Source: Scilla litardierei (lineage: Eukaryota > Streptophyta > Magnoliopsida > Asparagales > Asparagaceae). Taken from it: a DNA stretch of 64,000 nt. A program made the position numbers and the translations under genes. The DNA is taken from NCBI GenBank assembly GCA_030789695.1, contig CM061134.1, positions 64,283,370 to 64,347,369 of the forward strand. Direction: 5' to 3'. Positions 47,755 to 57,694 of this stretch are shown one piece after another (positions within the stretch are counted from its first letter, which is position 1; the number at the start of each line of letters is the position of its first letter). The notes beneath the pieces were generated by a model. It searched no databases. It was not told the DNA's origin and saw only the letters and a program-made list of their open reading frames with translations.

Positions 47755-49924
47755 CTACTTGGCGCTTCCGCCAGTCACGACGCCCTCTCCCTCAGTGGAA
47801 TCTCCCACCGCCCCGCCGGCCTCTGGCTCGTCGCCCGCCCCTCCGTCTCCATCCCCCTCCTCGTCGCTGCATGCGGCGAGCCCGTCAAGGTCGAGCTCAA
47901 CCGGCGGGACCAGGCCCGCCACCTTCTCCTTCATCCGAGCCAAGCAGGCTTCACATCCCTCCGCGCGGCCCTTCTCTGTGCCCTGGGACATCGAATCTGC
48001 GAGGGCGGGTATGACGGTTTTCTCCTGATACGTCCGAAATTCCTCGACCCTACGAGCCAACTCCTCCTCGGCGGCCTTGGCACGCCCCGCTAGATCCTCC
48101 GCGCGAGCCTCCTCCCTCTTAAGGGCCTCCTCCAGCTCCTTCGCTCTCTCTCTCCAGCATCGGCCGCCCGCCGCTCATGATCGGACACGACCGTCTTCAG
48201 GCGCTCTACCTCCGCCTCATATCGGCCGCCCCTCTCCCTCTCCTTCGCCAGGTCCTCGCCAGCGCTCTTACGAAAGGCAGCGAGCTCGGCGACCACTCTA
48301 GCCACGGCGCCCTTGGCCTTATGTATGGCTGGCACGTGCCTCATCACCCCAAGCATCAAGTTGATGATCTGAGTAAAGAAACGCAGAAAAGTGAACCCAG
48401 TTAGGGTGTTCAATAAAACCCGCTGAAAAACGTCGCCCATCTTACAAAACATACCTGGACGCCGTGCATCACCGCGGTCCCACACAGACCCTCAGGCTCC
48501 ACCGCTTCCAGCGCCACCCTATCGCGGGGCAGGAAAATGTTCTCCGCCAGCCTCGCCGCCACACCTCCGTCCTCAAACACGGACTCATCACTCGCTACTT
48601 TGTACGGCGCCCGATGAAGCGCCACGTCGGGATAGCCCTCGACATCGGTCCTCTTGGCCTTAAACTTAACCAATGAGGCCTCACAGCGGGGATCGGCGGC
48701 CCTCTCGAGACCGAACATGGGACAACCATAAGGCCAAGGGTCCCATCCTCCGGACCCGGTCGGGCCACTCGACGCTTCGGCCCTCCCCGACTGACCTCTA
48801 GCATCCGCCCCCTCCCCTCTTGCAGGGGCCAGGGGGCTAGACGGCCTCGTTCGGGGCATTTCCACCCCTCCCTATCGACCCTTCGTCCCCGCCCTCCAAG
48901 TCGATGACGGGATTCGCCATCCCCTCCCCGGTTCCACCGTCCGGCTGACCGGTTTCCCCCCGCCCCGGCGCATCAGGTTCGGACGACCTCGTCGGCCTCT
49001 TCCTCCTCTTCGTGGACGCTGGCACCTCAGTCGAGCTCCCCGCCCCTCCTTCCGCTCGCGACCTCTTGGGGCCAACTCTTGTCGACGTTCGCCCCGCCTG
49101 CTCCGAGGCTCGCCGCATCATTTCCTCGAGGGACAGACTCATCGTGCCACCTGCCAAAGAGAGAAAGTTCAGTGTAAGCACATCAGATGCACGAACACCA
49201 AAATCTTTTGTACCTTCGGGCCAGATATACGCCGTTATCATCTCAGCCCGAGCGAGCATCCGATAATCTCGGCCCTCCACTGGGATGGCCATTAAAATCT
49301 GCGCCACCACTTTCTCCTCATCCCCCAATTCCACCCCCTCCTTCACCTCGGGATTCAGCTCCGCCCAATCAGACCTTATCAGCAGATCCTCCGGCACTTC
49401 CACAAACACATACTGCTGGCGCCACAACTTGATTTTCCCGGGCAACCCCCTAATGAGCGGATGCTTCTTCTTCGCAGAGAGATAGTAGCATGACCCCAAC
49501 CTCTTGACCGAGAAGAAGTGACGAAATAAGGACAGGGAGGGGCGAACCTGGTTGCTCACGCACAGCACTAGGAACCCCACTATGGCACTGATGGCATTGG
49601 GCATCAGGCGATACAGGGGCAGTTCCAGGAAGTTCAACACTTCCAGCAAGAACGGATGGGGGGGAAGCGCAGCCCTTGCTCAAACGAAGAGACATATACT
49701 CCCACCTCCCGGTCGCCCGCAAAACACACCCTTTCTTGCGGCTCCGGTTCACGAACCGAATACGGCGGCCTCATATACATCGAGAAGATCTCCGCGATGG
49801 ATTTCTTCAGCACCGACTTCACGCCCGCAATCTCGATGGGCACCCTTCCTGTCTCCGCGGCGGAGCTCCCTTCCCCAACTACCCCCGACCCCTGACCACG
49901 AAACGGAGACATCGAGGAAGACAT
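47755..49924 (-). pseudogene. Antisense ORF of Tat element, 'putative gypsy-type transposon' family (PF04195)
   Basis: On the minus strand from the ATG at 49,924 the protein includes 'MYMRPPYSVREPEPQERVCF', 'FLELPLYRLMPNAISAIVGF', 'KRLGSCYYLSAKKKHPLIRG', 'WRQQYVFVEVPEDLLI' and a long Pro/Gly/Arg linker (49,060-48,840). After it come a coiled-coil part (48,300-48,080) and an acidic tail ending at 47,755. The reading frame changes at a C7 run near 49,660, where one more C would restore it, and again near 48,850 and 48,400-48,080. This extra ORF is known from RIRE2/Retand-type Tat elements. Its function is unsettled, although it has been compared with plant mobile domain proteins. Antisense to gag-pro, it needs its own promoter above 49,930. 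Confidence 0.75.
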
Positions 49925-50380
49925 CTATAAAACGGGCGTCTTACCTAATGGGTGCCGACGATTCGGGCGCCTGCGCTACTTCTCCGACCACTCCCACGAG
50001 GACGACTCTGGCAAGGATAATGAAATCTCCTGCGAAGCTCTAGCTGCTTGCCAAAAATCTTCGCCTAACAATCAGCTTTGCTTCCCTCCCCTCCCTGAGT
50101 TCTCTTTTAAGCGGCTGCGCAAAGCATCATGACCGTCGACCCCGAGACACGCGTCACCAATCCGAGCCCTATCCAGCACCAACCCACGTGTTCTGATGCT
50201 TCGCGTACTGTCAAAACCGTCAATTCCGCCACGCATCAACACTACAGTGGTCAGGTCGCCTCGGTTCCCGCCCGCCGTCGAATCTCCAGGATGACGTCTA
50301 GTCATGCGACCGCCAACAATTCCCGCCCAAATCCCGGCGAAATGATTACCCCCATTCGAAATTACTCTATGCGCCGCGCG

Positions 50381-50540
50381 TTCCGAGATTTAGTCCGGCC
50401 TCCGTCAGGGCGGCCATAACAAGAAGGCAGCACTCGTTCCAAGATCGAGTCCGACCTCCGTCAGTGCGGCCAAAACACGAAAGCTTCGCTCGTACCAATG
50501 AAGGGTCCGACCTCCAACGGGTCGGCCGGAACAGGAATCC
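50381..50540 (+). repeat. Short degenerate tandem repeat, 56-bp unit
   Basis: 'gttccgagatttagtccggc' at 50,381, 'gttccaagatcgagtccgac' at 50,437 and 'gtaccaatgaagggtccgac' at 50,493 start three related units. It lies in the last recognisable part of the Tat element. Confidence 0.6.
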
Positions 50541-50735
50541 GCCGCCCACCTTATTGGGATCTCGGTTCCAACGCTTGGCAAACTTTCATACGAACCAAGC
50601 AACCTCGCCACCTCGCCGCGCCACTCCGCCGGGACTCGTGCTGGGCTCTCGAACAAACCGCCGGAGAAAGCGACTAATCTCAACTCCCCTCTCCCGAGGA
50701 CCTCGGCAGAGCGAAGTTGAGTTGGTGGAAGGTTC

Positions 50736-51457
50736 TGTTACGTCCTTGCTGCTAGATGGTGTATATAATTCACTCAATCCTTACAAGAAGATGAGTTGGT
50801 GGTGGTTGTTGAAGAGACTTGGATGAGACCACGACCCCTGTTTGTATTCAATCATGTATACATGTAACGAGTATTGGGTACTGAGAATAAAAATGAAAAC
50901 ATTATGTGAAACCCATGCTTCAGTTTATTAGAAGGGGCTCAACCAGTGAGGGAGTGTTGGAGGATAAATATAATATCCATCCTCACTGCAAATTTGTAGT
51001 TTTGATGTGGTATCCGGGACTTCAAGCCTTCACGTCATGGTAGAATTATCTGATGAATGAATGTTTATGGATGTTATACACATTGCTGACATTGAGAAAA
51101 TCTTTCCATGGTGAAATGTTTGACTTTCTTCTCCTGAGGCATTGTGATTTTCAATTAAGCAGATGATGGCTTCGTCAAGTGCATATTTAAAGTCACCCAA
51201 ATGGAAATTTAGTTTCTCACTATGGTTTACTTTTGTGGTGTACGATATGTGAGATTTCAAATAGAAATGTGACACTTTTAACTACCATGTTTCGTCTTAA
51301 TTAAAAAGAAATTCAAATTATGTGTTACATCACTGTATTATGTGGGTCACTGCATGATTTATGCATACATAACAATTAGTTTTTCAGTGTGAATTTCAAT
51401 TTCTATCTTAATTTGGGCATACATAGGCAGCACAACAAAAATGTAAAAAAATAATAT
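50736..51457 (+). other. AT-rich spacer, possible copia LTR scrap
   Basis: No gene. 'agtgagggagTGTTGGAGGA' near 50,946-50,965 looks like a polypurine tract joined to a copia LTR start, so 50,740-50,954 may be the tail of an old copia. The rest is probably host intron. No match to the missing ANTH exons. Confidence 0.35.
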
Positions 51458-51558
51458 TGTGTGATATGGTGTGTGTGTAAAGAAAAGAGAAAGGTGATAT
51501 AAATAAGAAGTGATAGCCGTCATTAGAGGCTAATCACCGTTTTTCACCCAAATTAACA
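51458..51558 (+). repeat. Left LTR of young copia
   Basis: 101 bp, TGTGTGATATGG...ATTAACA. It contains a 'gatataaataa' TATA-like stretch. Confidence 0.9.
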
Positions 51559-51941
51559 TGGTATCAGAGCCAAAACCCTAAAACCCTAGCCCTCCCACGC
51601 GCCGCCCTCCCACGCAAGCGCCGCCGCCTGCTGCTGCGCGCGCGCCGCCGCCGCCTGCGCGCGCCGCCGCTCTGCTGCCGCTGCCGATACGCTGCTGATC
51701 CGCTGCTGATCCGCTGCTGATCCTCTTCTCTCCTATTCCCTTGCACGTCCTCTTCTAACCGCCACAAAGCCCTAACTAGCCACAAAAAAGAACCCCAAAA
51801 AAACCCTAACCCTAGATCTATGGTAGAGCCATGAAAAGGACTCCATAGATTTACAGTTAGGGTATGACCTAGAAGAGGAAGAAGAGAAGTAGATCTGCGG
51901 ATCTAAGGAGGGAGAAAGGAGAGATCTGCGGATCTGGAGAG

Positions 51942-54900
51942 ATGGGGGACAATCTTACCTCAGCTGACATGAAGGCCTTCATTGGGGAGATAACGAAGCT
52001 GCTTGCTTCGAAGGAGTTGGGATCCTCGAGCGGATCGACGCCTTCACGACCAGTGCAGAAGCTGGAGTTGATGCCCAATGATGTGAAATTGGAAGGGACG
52101 AAGAATTATCTCAGTTGGTCCAGGAGGGTGCTTCTCATCCTGAAGTCGAAGGGGTTAGAAGGCCATGTTCTGGGTTCATGTAAGGAACCGGTGGATAAGA
52201 CTGGGGATGATTGGAAAGTGTGGAGCACCACCAACTCACTGGTGGCTGCTTGGTTGATGACATCGATGGTTCCACCCATTGCTAGGATGGTGGAGGCCAT
52301 AGAGAGTGCTGCAGGGATATGGAGTATGGTGGAGAAAATGTATTCTGGAGCAGGGAATGTGATGCTTATGATGGAGGTTCAGGGCAAGGTCGACACCTTG
52401 AAGCAGGGAGAGATGTCTATTCTAGCCTACTCTGCGGAGTTGAAGAGGATGTGGTCAGAGTTAGACCACTATGACCCTATTGATCTGCCTGATCCTAGGA
52501 GTGCTGCGATACACAGGAAGTGGGTGGAGCGTAGGCGTGTGACTCATTTTCTGAGGAACCTGAATGGAGATTTTGAGGCCAGGAGGGCGAGTATGTGTCA
52601 CTTATCCTCTATCCCATCTCTGGAGGATGCCATAGCTGCAATGGCACAGGAGGAGACCAGACTGAGAGTTATGAAGGATGAAGGTACTCAGGTCACTCGG
52701 GCTGCACTAGCTGTACCGGCAGTGGCAGCAGTGAGCGAGGATCGAGAGTGCTACACTTGTGGGGTGAAGGGACACCTGATCTTTAACTGCCCACAGAAGG
52801 GTAGTGGACGAGGACGTGGCACTGGAGGCAGAGGAGGAGGTCGTTGGGGCCGTGGAGGCCGTGGACGAGGTCGTGGCGGCCCACAGACCAACTTTGCTAC
52901 TGCTGATGGACGACAGGAGACAGAGATGATTGAGGCTACGCCAGCTGAGGCGTCAGATCTAGGGCAGCGGAGACAGTCCAGGTCTACTACTGAGAGTTCG
53001 GAGAGTCATGCAGACCAGACTAGAGATGTTGCTTCGCCATTCGGTAATTTTGCCAACTTCGCTCACACAGGATCAGGTAACCAATCAGCTCTTTCATGTA
53101 GAGATCATATAGAGTGGATTATTGACTCAGGTGCATCTAGTCATGTGTCAGGTGCATATAGACATTTTTCCACGTATAAACCACATACTATTCATGAAAC
53201 TGTTCAGACAGCTGATGGCACATCCCAACCCATTAAAGGGATTGGCACTATTCAGTGCACTCCCTCCATATGCCTCTCTTCAGTCCTTCACGTCCCATCT
53301 TTTCCAGTCAACCTTTTATCTGTTGACTCTATTGTTGATGATCTTGACTGTAGCATTACCTTTGACTCTACTCATTGTGTGTTGCAGGGAAGGAAGACTG
53401 GGAGGAGGCTTGGGACTGGCGTCAGGCGTGATGGACTGTGGTATCTTGACAGAGCTAGTGGGGATGCTGCATTGGCCGTCGTTGGTGAAGAGAAGGAAAG
53501 GGAGGTACTTTTATTACATTGTCAGTTGGGACATTTGCCTTTTGATATGTTGAATAAGATGTATCCTGAGATTTTGAATAAAGTGAATAAAGTGAATTTG
53601 AAGTGTGATGCGTGTGAATTTGGGAAACACACTAGGACATCATATCCTAGTGTGGGGATGAGGAGTGTAGAGAGATTCCATCTGATTCACTCAGATGTTT
53701 GGGGGCCCTGCCCAGTGACTTCAGTAAGTGGGTTCAGGTGGTTCATCACTTTCATAGAATGTCATTCTCGGATGACATGACTTTACATGATGAAAAGCAA
53801 AAGCGAAGCGTTGAAGTGTTTCCAGGACTTCCATAGAAGTGTCAGAAATGTGTATGAGGCCAAGGTCCGCATCTTGAGAACGGATAATGGGACAGAGTAT
53901 GTAAACAGGGAGTTTGCATCTTACCTATCTGAGAGTGGGATAACTCACCAAACCACTTGTCCCAACACACCTCAATAGAACGGAGTTGCTGAAAGGAAAA
54001 ATAGACACTTGTTGGAGGTAACTAGGTCACTCATGCTCACCATGAATGTACCTAAGATATTGTGGAGTGAAGCAGTGATGACAGCCACCTATCTCATCAA
54101 CAGGATGCCTTTGCGGATGCTTGGTATGAAGTCCCCATGTGAGATTCTTATGGGAAAGAACACTTTTGTAGTTCCACCAAAAGTGTTTGGATGCACATGC
54201 TTTGTGAGAGATCATAGACCTTCTGTAGGGAAGCTGGATGCTCAGGCAATTAAATGCATATTTGTTGGGTATCCTTCAACTCAGAAAGGCTATAGGTGTT
54301 GGAGTCCCTCAGAAAGAAGGCTGTTTGTGAGTATGGATGTGACATTCAGGGAGACTGAGCCTTTTTATGGAGGACTGACAGATTCTATACCATTATTTGA
54401 TACTGGTGCCTCTCCAAACACAGGAGGTGTTGGTCGAGAGGGGGAGACTGATCGAGAGGGGGAGACTGATGACAGGAGGGTAGTGGTTGGACTTATACCG
54501 TGTCCTGTCAGGCCTACTGGCACTGATACTGATAGCAGGGAGGGGGAAAGGCCCTTGGTGGAAGACAGGTTTTACGGCAAGAAATATAGCAGGAGACAGA
54601 AGGATAGTCATGGCGATGGAGAACAACAAGAAGACATCTCCCCCACTGAAGAACCACTAGCTCCATAGCCACATGTCGAGATTGATCAGTCTATCACGCC
54701 TGCTCGAGTCCCGACTTCCTTACTGCCTTCCTCTCCTACCACGGATGGTAATCTTCCTTTGCCTTCCTCTAGTTTAGATCTTCCACTTGCATCTCGTAGG
54801 GAGCCTCGTATTAATGCCGGCAGGCCTCCTGTACGGTATGGATACGAGACTGATATTGCTAATCATGTCTCCTATGCTTCTCTTACACCTGCATATAGGG

Positions 54901-56465
54901 CTGTCATTGCATCCTTACAGTCTATCTCTATACCGAGTGATTGGCGAGTGGCAAAGCAACATCGCCAGTGGAAGAAAGCAATGCTCGAAGAACTCGAAGC
55001 ACTGGAGAAGAACAAGACATGTAGACTTGTCTCACTTCCAGCAGGGAAGAAAGCTGTGGGCTGCAAGTGGGTATTCACAATAAAGCAAACTCCAGAAGGG
55101 AAGGTGGACAGGTACAAAGCGAGGCTGGTTGCCAAGGGGTACAGTCAGACTTATGGGATTGATTATGATGAGACATTTGCCCCAGTGGCAAAGATGAGTA
55201 CTGTGAGAGTACTGGTATCCTGTGCAGCGAATTTTGGATGGAAATTGCATCAGTTGGATGTGAAAAATGCCTTCTTGCATGGAGACTTACAGGAGGAGGT
55301 ATACATGGAGGTTCCACCTGGCTTTAGCACACAACAGACGATGGGAAAGGTGTGTAGGCTGGACAAGTCTTTATATGGCCTGAAGCAATCTCCAAGGGCA
55401 TGGTTTGACAGATTCAGACGTGCAGTCATCACTATGGGCTACAAGCAGTGTAATGGTGATCATACTGTATTCTATAGGCATTCAGGACAGAGGATTACCC
55501 TTCTGGCTGTGTATGTTGATGATATTATTATCACTGGAGATGATGAAGAGGGAATCTCTCACTTGAAGGCTAGATTGGCGAGAGAATTTGAGGTCAAGGA
55601 CCTTAGACAGTTGGGGTATTTCCTTGGACTGGAGATTGCTAGGTCCAGGAAGGGTATAGTTCTCTCACAGAGGAAGTATGCCCTGGATTTACTGGCTGAG
55701 ACTGGTATGTTGGGGTGTCGTCCAGCAGCTACTCTTATTGATTAGAATCATAGATTGCATTCACAATCAGGGGAGCCAGTTGACAAAGAAAGGTACCAGA
55801 GACTTGTTGGACGCCTTATGTACTTATGCCATACCAGACCTGACATTGCCTATGCTATCAGTGTGGTAAGTAGATACATGCATGATCCTAGGACTAGACA
55901 TATGGAGGCAGTCTTCAGGATACTGAGGTATCTGAAGAATAGTCCAGGAAAATGCATATTATTTGGTAGTCATGGTCACATGAATGTGACAGGCTACTGT
56001 GATGCAGATTGGGCCAGTTGCTTGGATGATAGGAGATCGACCTCGGGCTACTGTGTGTTTGTTGGGGGCAACTTAGTCTCTTGGCGCAGCAAGAAGCAGG
56101 ATTTGGTGGCTCGTTCCACTGCAGAGGCAGAGTATCGTGCTATGGTGTTTAGTATCTGTGAGATGATCTGGTTGAGATCACTTCTACAAGAGCTGCGTCT
56201 GCTGAGAGAAGGACCATTGCGGTTGTTGTGTGATAACAAGTCAGCAATTAACATTGCCAACAACCCAGTGCAACATGATAGAATGAAGCACATAGAGATC
56301 GACAGGTTCTTCATTAAAGAAAGATTGGACAAGAAACAGTTGGAGATCTCCTACATTACTTCTGGACAGCAACTAGCTGATTGCCTTACAAAGGGGTTGA
56401 ACTCTAAAGGAGTAGAGGATGCTTGTAACAAGATGGGCATGATAAATATCTTTTGCTCATCTTGA
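51942..56465 (+). pseudogene. Copia gag-pol polyprotein, one frame with four stops
   Basis: 1,507 codons in one frame. Gag (UBN2) is at residues about 1-260. The CCHC knuckle CYTCGVKGHLIFNC lies near 270 and is followed by an RGG-rich stretch. Protease IIDSGASSHVSG is near 395. The integrase H-H-C-C region ('HCQLGHLP', 'CDACEFGKH') and 'HSDVWGPCPV' lie near 525-590, and the core continues past 'RTDNGTEYVNREFASYL'. RT shows 'ARLVAKGYSQTYGIDYDETF', 'QLDVKNAFLHGDLQEEVYM' and catalytic YVDDIIITGDD. RNase H shows 'GYCDADWASCLDDRRSTSGY' and 'STAEAEYRAM'. Stops are at 53,778 (TGA, expected Trp), 53,976, 54,666 and 55,743 (TAG, expected Gln at least in the first). No frameshift is present. The start at 51,942 is the first ATG in this frame before the gag domain. 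Not functional as it stands. Confidence 0.93.
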
Positions 56466-56475
56466 GGGGGAGTAT

Positions 56476-56576
56476 TGTGTGATATGGTGTGTGTGTAAAG
56501 AAAAGAGAAAGGTGATATAAATAAGAAGTGATAGCCGTCATTGGAGGCTAATCACCGTTTTTCACCCAAATTAACA
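56476..56576 (+). repeat. Right LTR of young copia
   Basis: 101 bp, one base different from the left LTR, preceded by the polypurine tract. Confidence 0.9.
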
Positions 56577-56652
56577 AATAATAAGATATGCATGGATCTC
56601 ATTTGTCTGGTTATATTCTAGCTGCTTATTTAAAATACTTATATTTAATCAG

Positions 56653-56808
56653 GTGAAGGAAGAGAGAGAGAAGGAAGATCCAAAGGCTGTGCTCGCTATA
56701 GAGTATAAGAAAACTCCTGAAGAAGAGAACGAATCGCCTAGGCCTCCCCCACCAACCCCTGAAACAGTAAAGGAGGAAGCCCCGTTGTCTCAGGAAACCG
56801 ATTTGCTG
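56653..56808 (+). CDS. Clathrin assembly protein, first tail exon
   Basis: 52 codons, 'VKEEREKEDPKAVLAIEYKK' then an acidic Pro-rich stretch ending 'SQETDLL'. DLL is a clathrin-binding motif in this family. Acceptor TTTAATCAG, donor GTAATG, phase 0 at both ends. Confidence 0.88.
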
Positions 56809-56893
56809 GTAATGTTTTCAGTTCTGGTTACAGTTATACTACCATATATTAAACAACACTTGTATTTCCTGAATCCTTTACTTAATCTGTCAG

Positions 56894-56969
56894 GGATTAC
56901 ATGAAACCAGTCCGGATGCATTTGAATTAGAAAATAAAAATGCGTCGGCACTTGCTATCATTCCAGTTG
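56894..56969 (+). CDS. Clathrin assembly protein, second tail exon
   Basis: 76 bp, 'GLHETSPDAFELENKNASAL' plus AIIPV, ending one base into a codon. Conserved in the family as an 'ALAI.PV' segment. Confidence 0.87.
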
Positions 56970-57063
56970 GTAAATTACTTCCTTGTGTGCCTTTATATGT
57001 AATACATCAGTATATTACTGCAAAAAGAATGATCCCAACTTCTCTTTGTTTTAATCATTGCAG

Positions 57064-57182
57064 ACAGTGCATCGACAAATGCTCCCTCTGCCAATTTTTC
57101 CGAGAATGTCACTACTGGATGGGAATTGGCGCTTGTAACAGCTCCAAGCTCAAATGAAACTGCTGCTGCATCGAGTAAACAG
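57064..57182 (+). CDS. Clathrin assembly protein, third tail exon
   Basis: 119 bp, including 'TGWELALVTAPSSNETAAAS', a hallmark of plant ANTH adaptors of this group. Together with the previous exon it makes 65 whole codons. Donor GTAAAG. Confidence 0.9.
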
Positions 57183-57449
57183 GTAAAGAGAGATTTTACC
57201 TTCTATCTTGTCAAATTGGCAATGTAAGTGACCATCCTTTTAAGCTCGGTTTGAAATTTCGGATTTAGTATTACTGATGAAATTTGATTATGTTATTATT
57301 TGGTAATTTTTGATGTTAATGTTTTAGTACGAATTGATATTTGGAGGAAAGCCGCCAAATAACCGATTGTCTTACCTGACTGAACGAGAGTTTAGCCAAC
57401 AGTATACTCTACCAAAACTTTGAAAGGCTACCGATTGAAAAAAAAAAGC

Positions 57450-57455
57450 TTTATT
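57450..57455 (-). terminator. Poly(A) signal of the nested antisense gene
   Basis: AATAAA on the minus strand, about 240 bases past the stop codon at 57,695. Confidence 0.5.
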
Positions 57456-57694
57456 AATGGAACAAGGACAACATTGAAATGCATTAATCTAAATAGATTA
57501 ATCTGTACAATTTTATAAAGCAAAAAAGGGAAAAAAAACTTTACAAGCTGCCTGTTGACAGAGAATTCTTCATATAACTTTCAAAAAACCATGGATGTTG
57601 CCGGTGTGGACCATTGATCGCCCCAACGGAAAGGCAGAATCGCTTGTGCTCAATACGCAGGAGTGTGCTCGGGCAAACAGTCGACGGAATGTAT

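Larger units (their letters stand above)
40419..50735 (+). mobile_element. Non-autonomous Tat-lineage Ty3/gypsy element, lacking RT/integrase and 3' LTR
   Basis: The 5' LTR (40,419-41,536) has TGTTACGA...TCGTAACA ends. The primer site TTGGCGCCGTCTGTGGGAA at 41,538 is the type seen in Tat elements. Then come gag and protease (41,572-44,388), a 212-bp tandem array (44,463-46,345), 1.4 kb without ORFs, an 11-G tract (47,731), and an antisense ORF (47,755-49,924) of the 'putative gypsy-type transposon' family (PF04195). No RT, RNase H or integrase is present. The 3' LTR is not found. The right edge near 50,735 is a guess from the change in base composition. Confidence 0.8.
51458..56576 (+). mobile_element. 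Young, nearly complete Ty1/copia element with 101-bp LTRs
   Basis: LTRs at 51,458-51,558 and 56,476-56,576 are each 101 bp and differ at one base (A/G). The primer site TGGTATCAGAGCC follows at 51,559 and the polypurine tract TTGAGGGGGAGTAT precedes 56,476. Flanks AATAT (51,453) and AATAA (56,577) are a near-match target duplication. A single frame from 51,942 to 56,465 codes for the whole gag-pol, broken only by four stop codons. Its LTRs are far shorter than usual for copia elements. Confidence 0.93.

Noticed and set aside
57331..57423. Possible extra tail exon ('YELIFGGKPPNNRLSYLTER')
   Set aside because: The family joins the 'SSK' exon directly to 'AGGLDKL'; no donor site and a stop follows.
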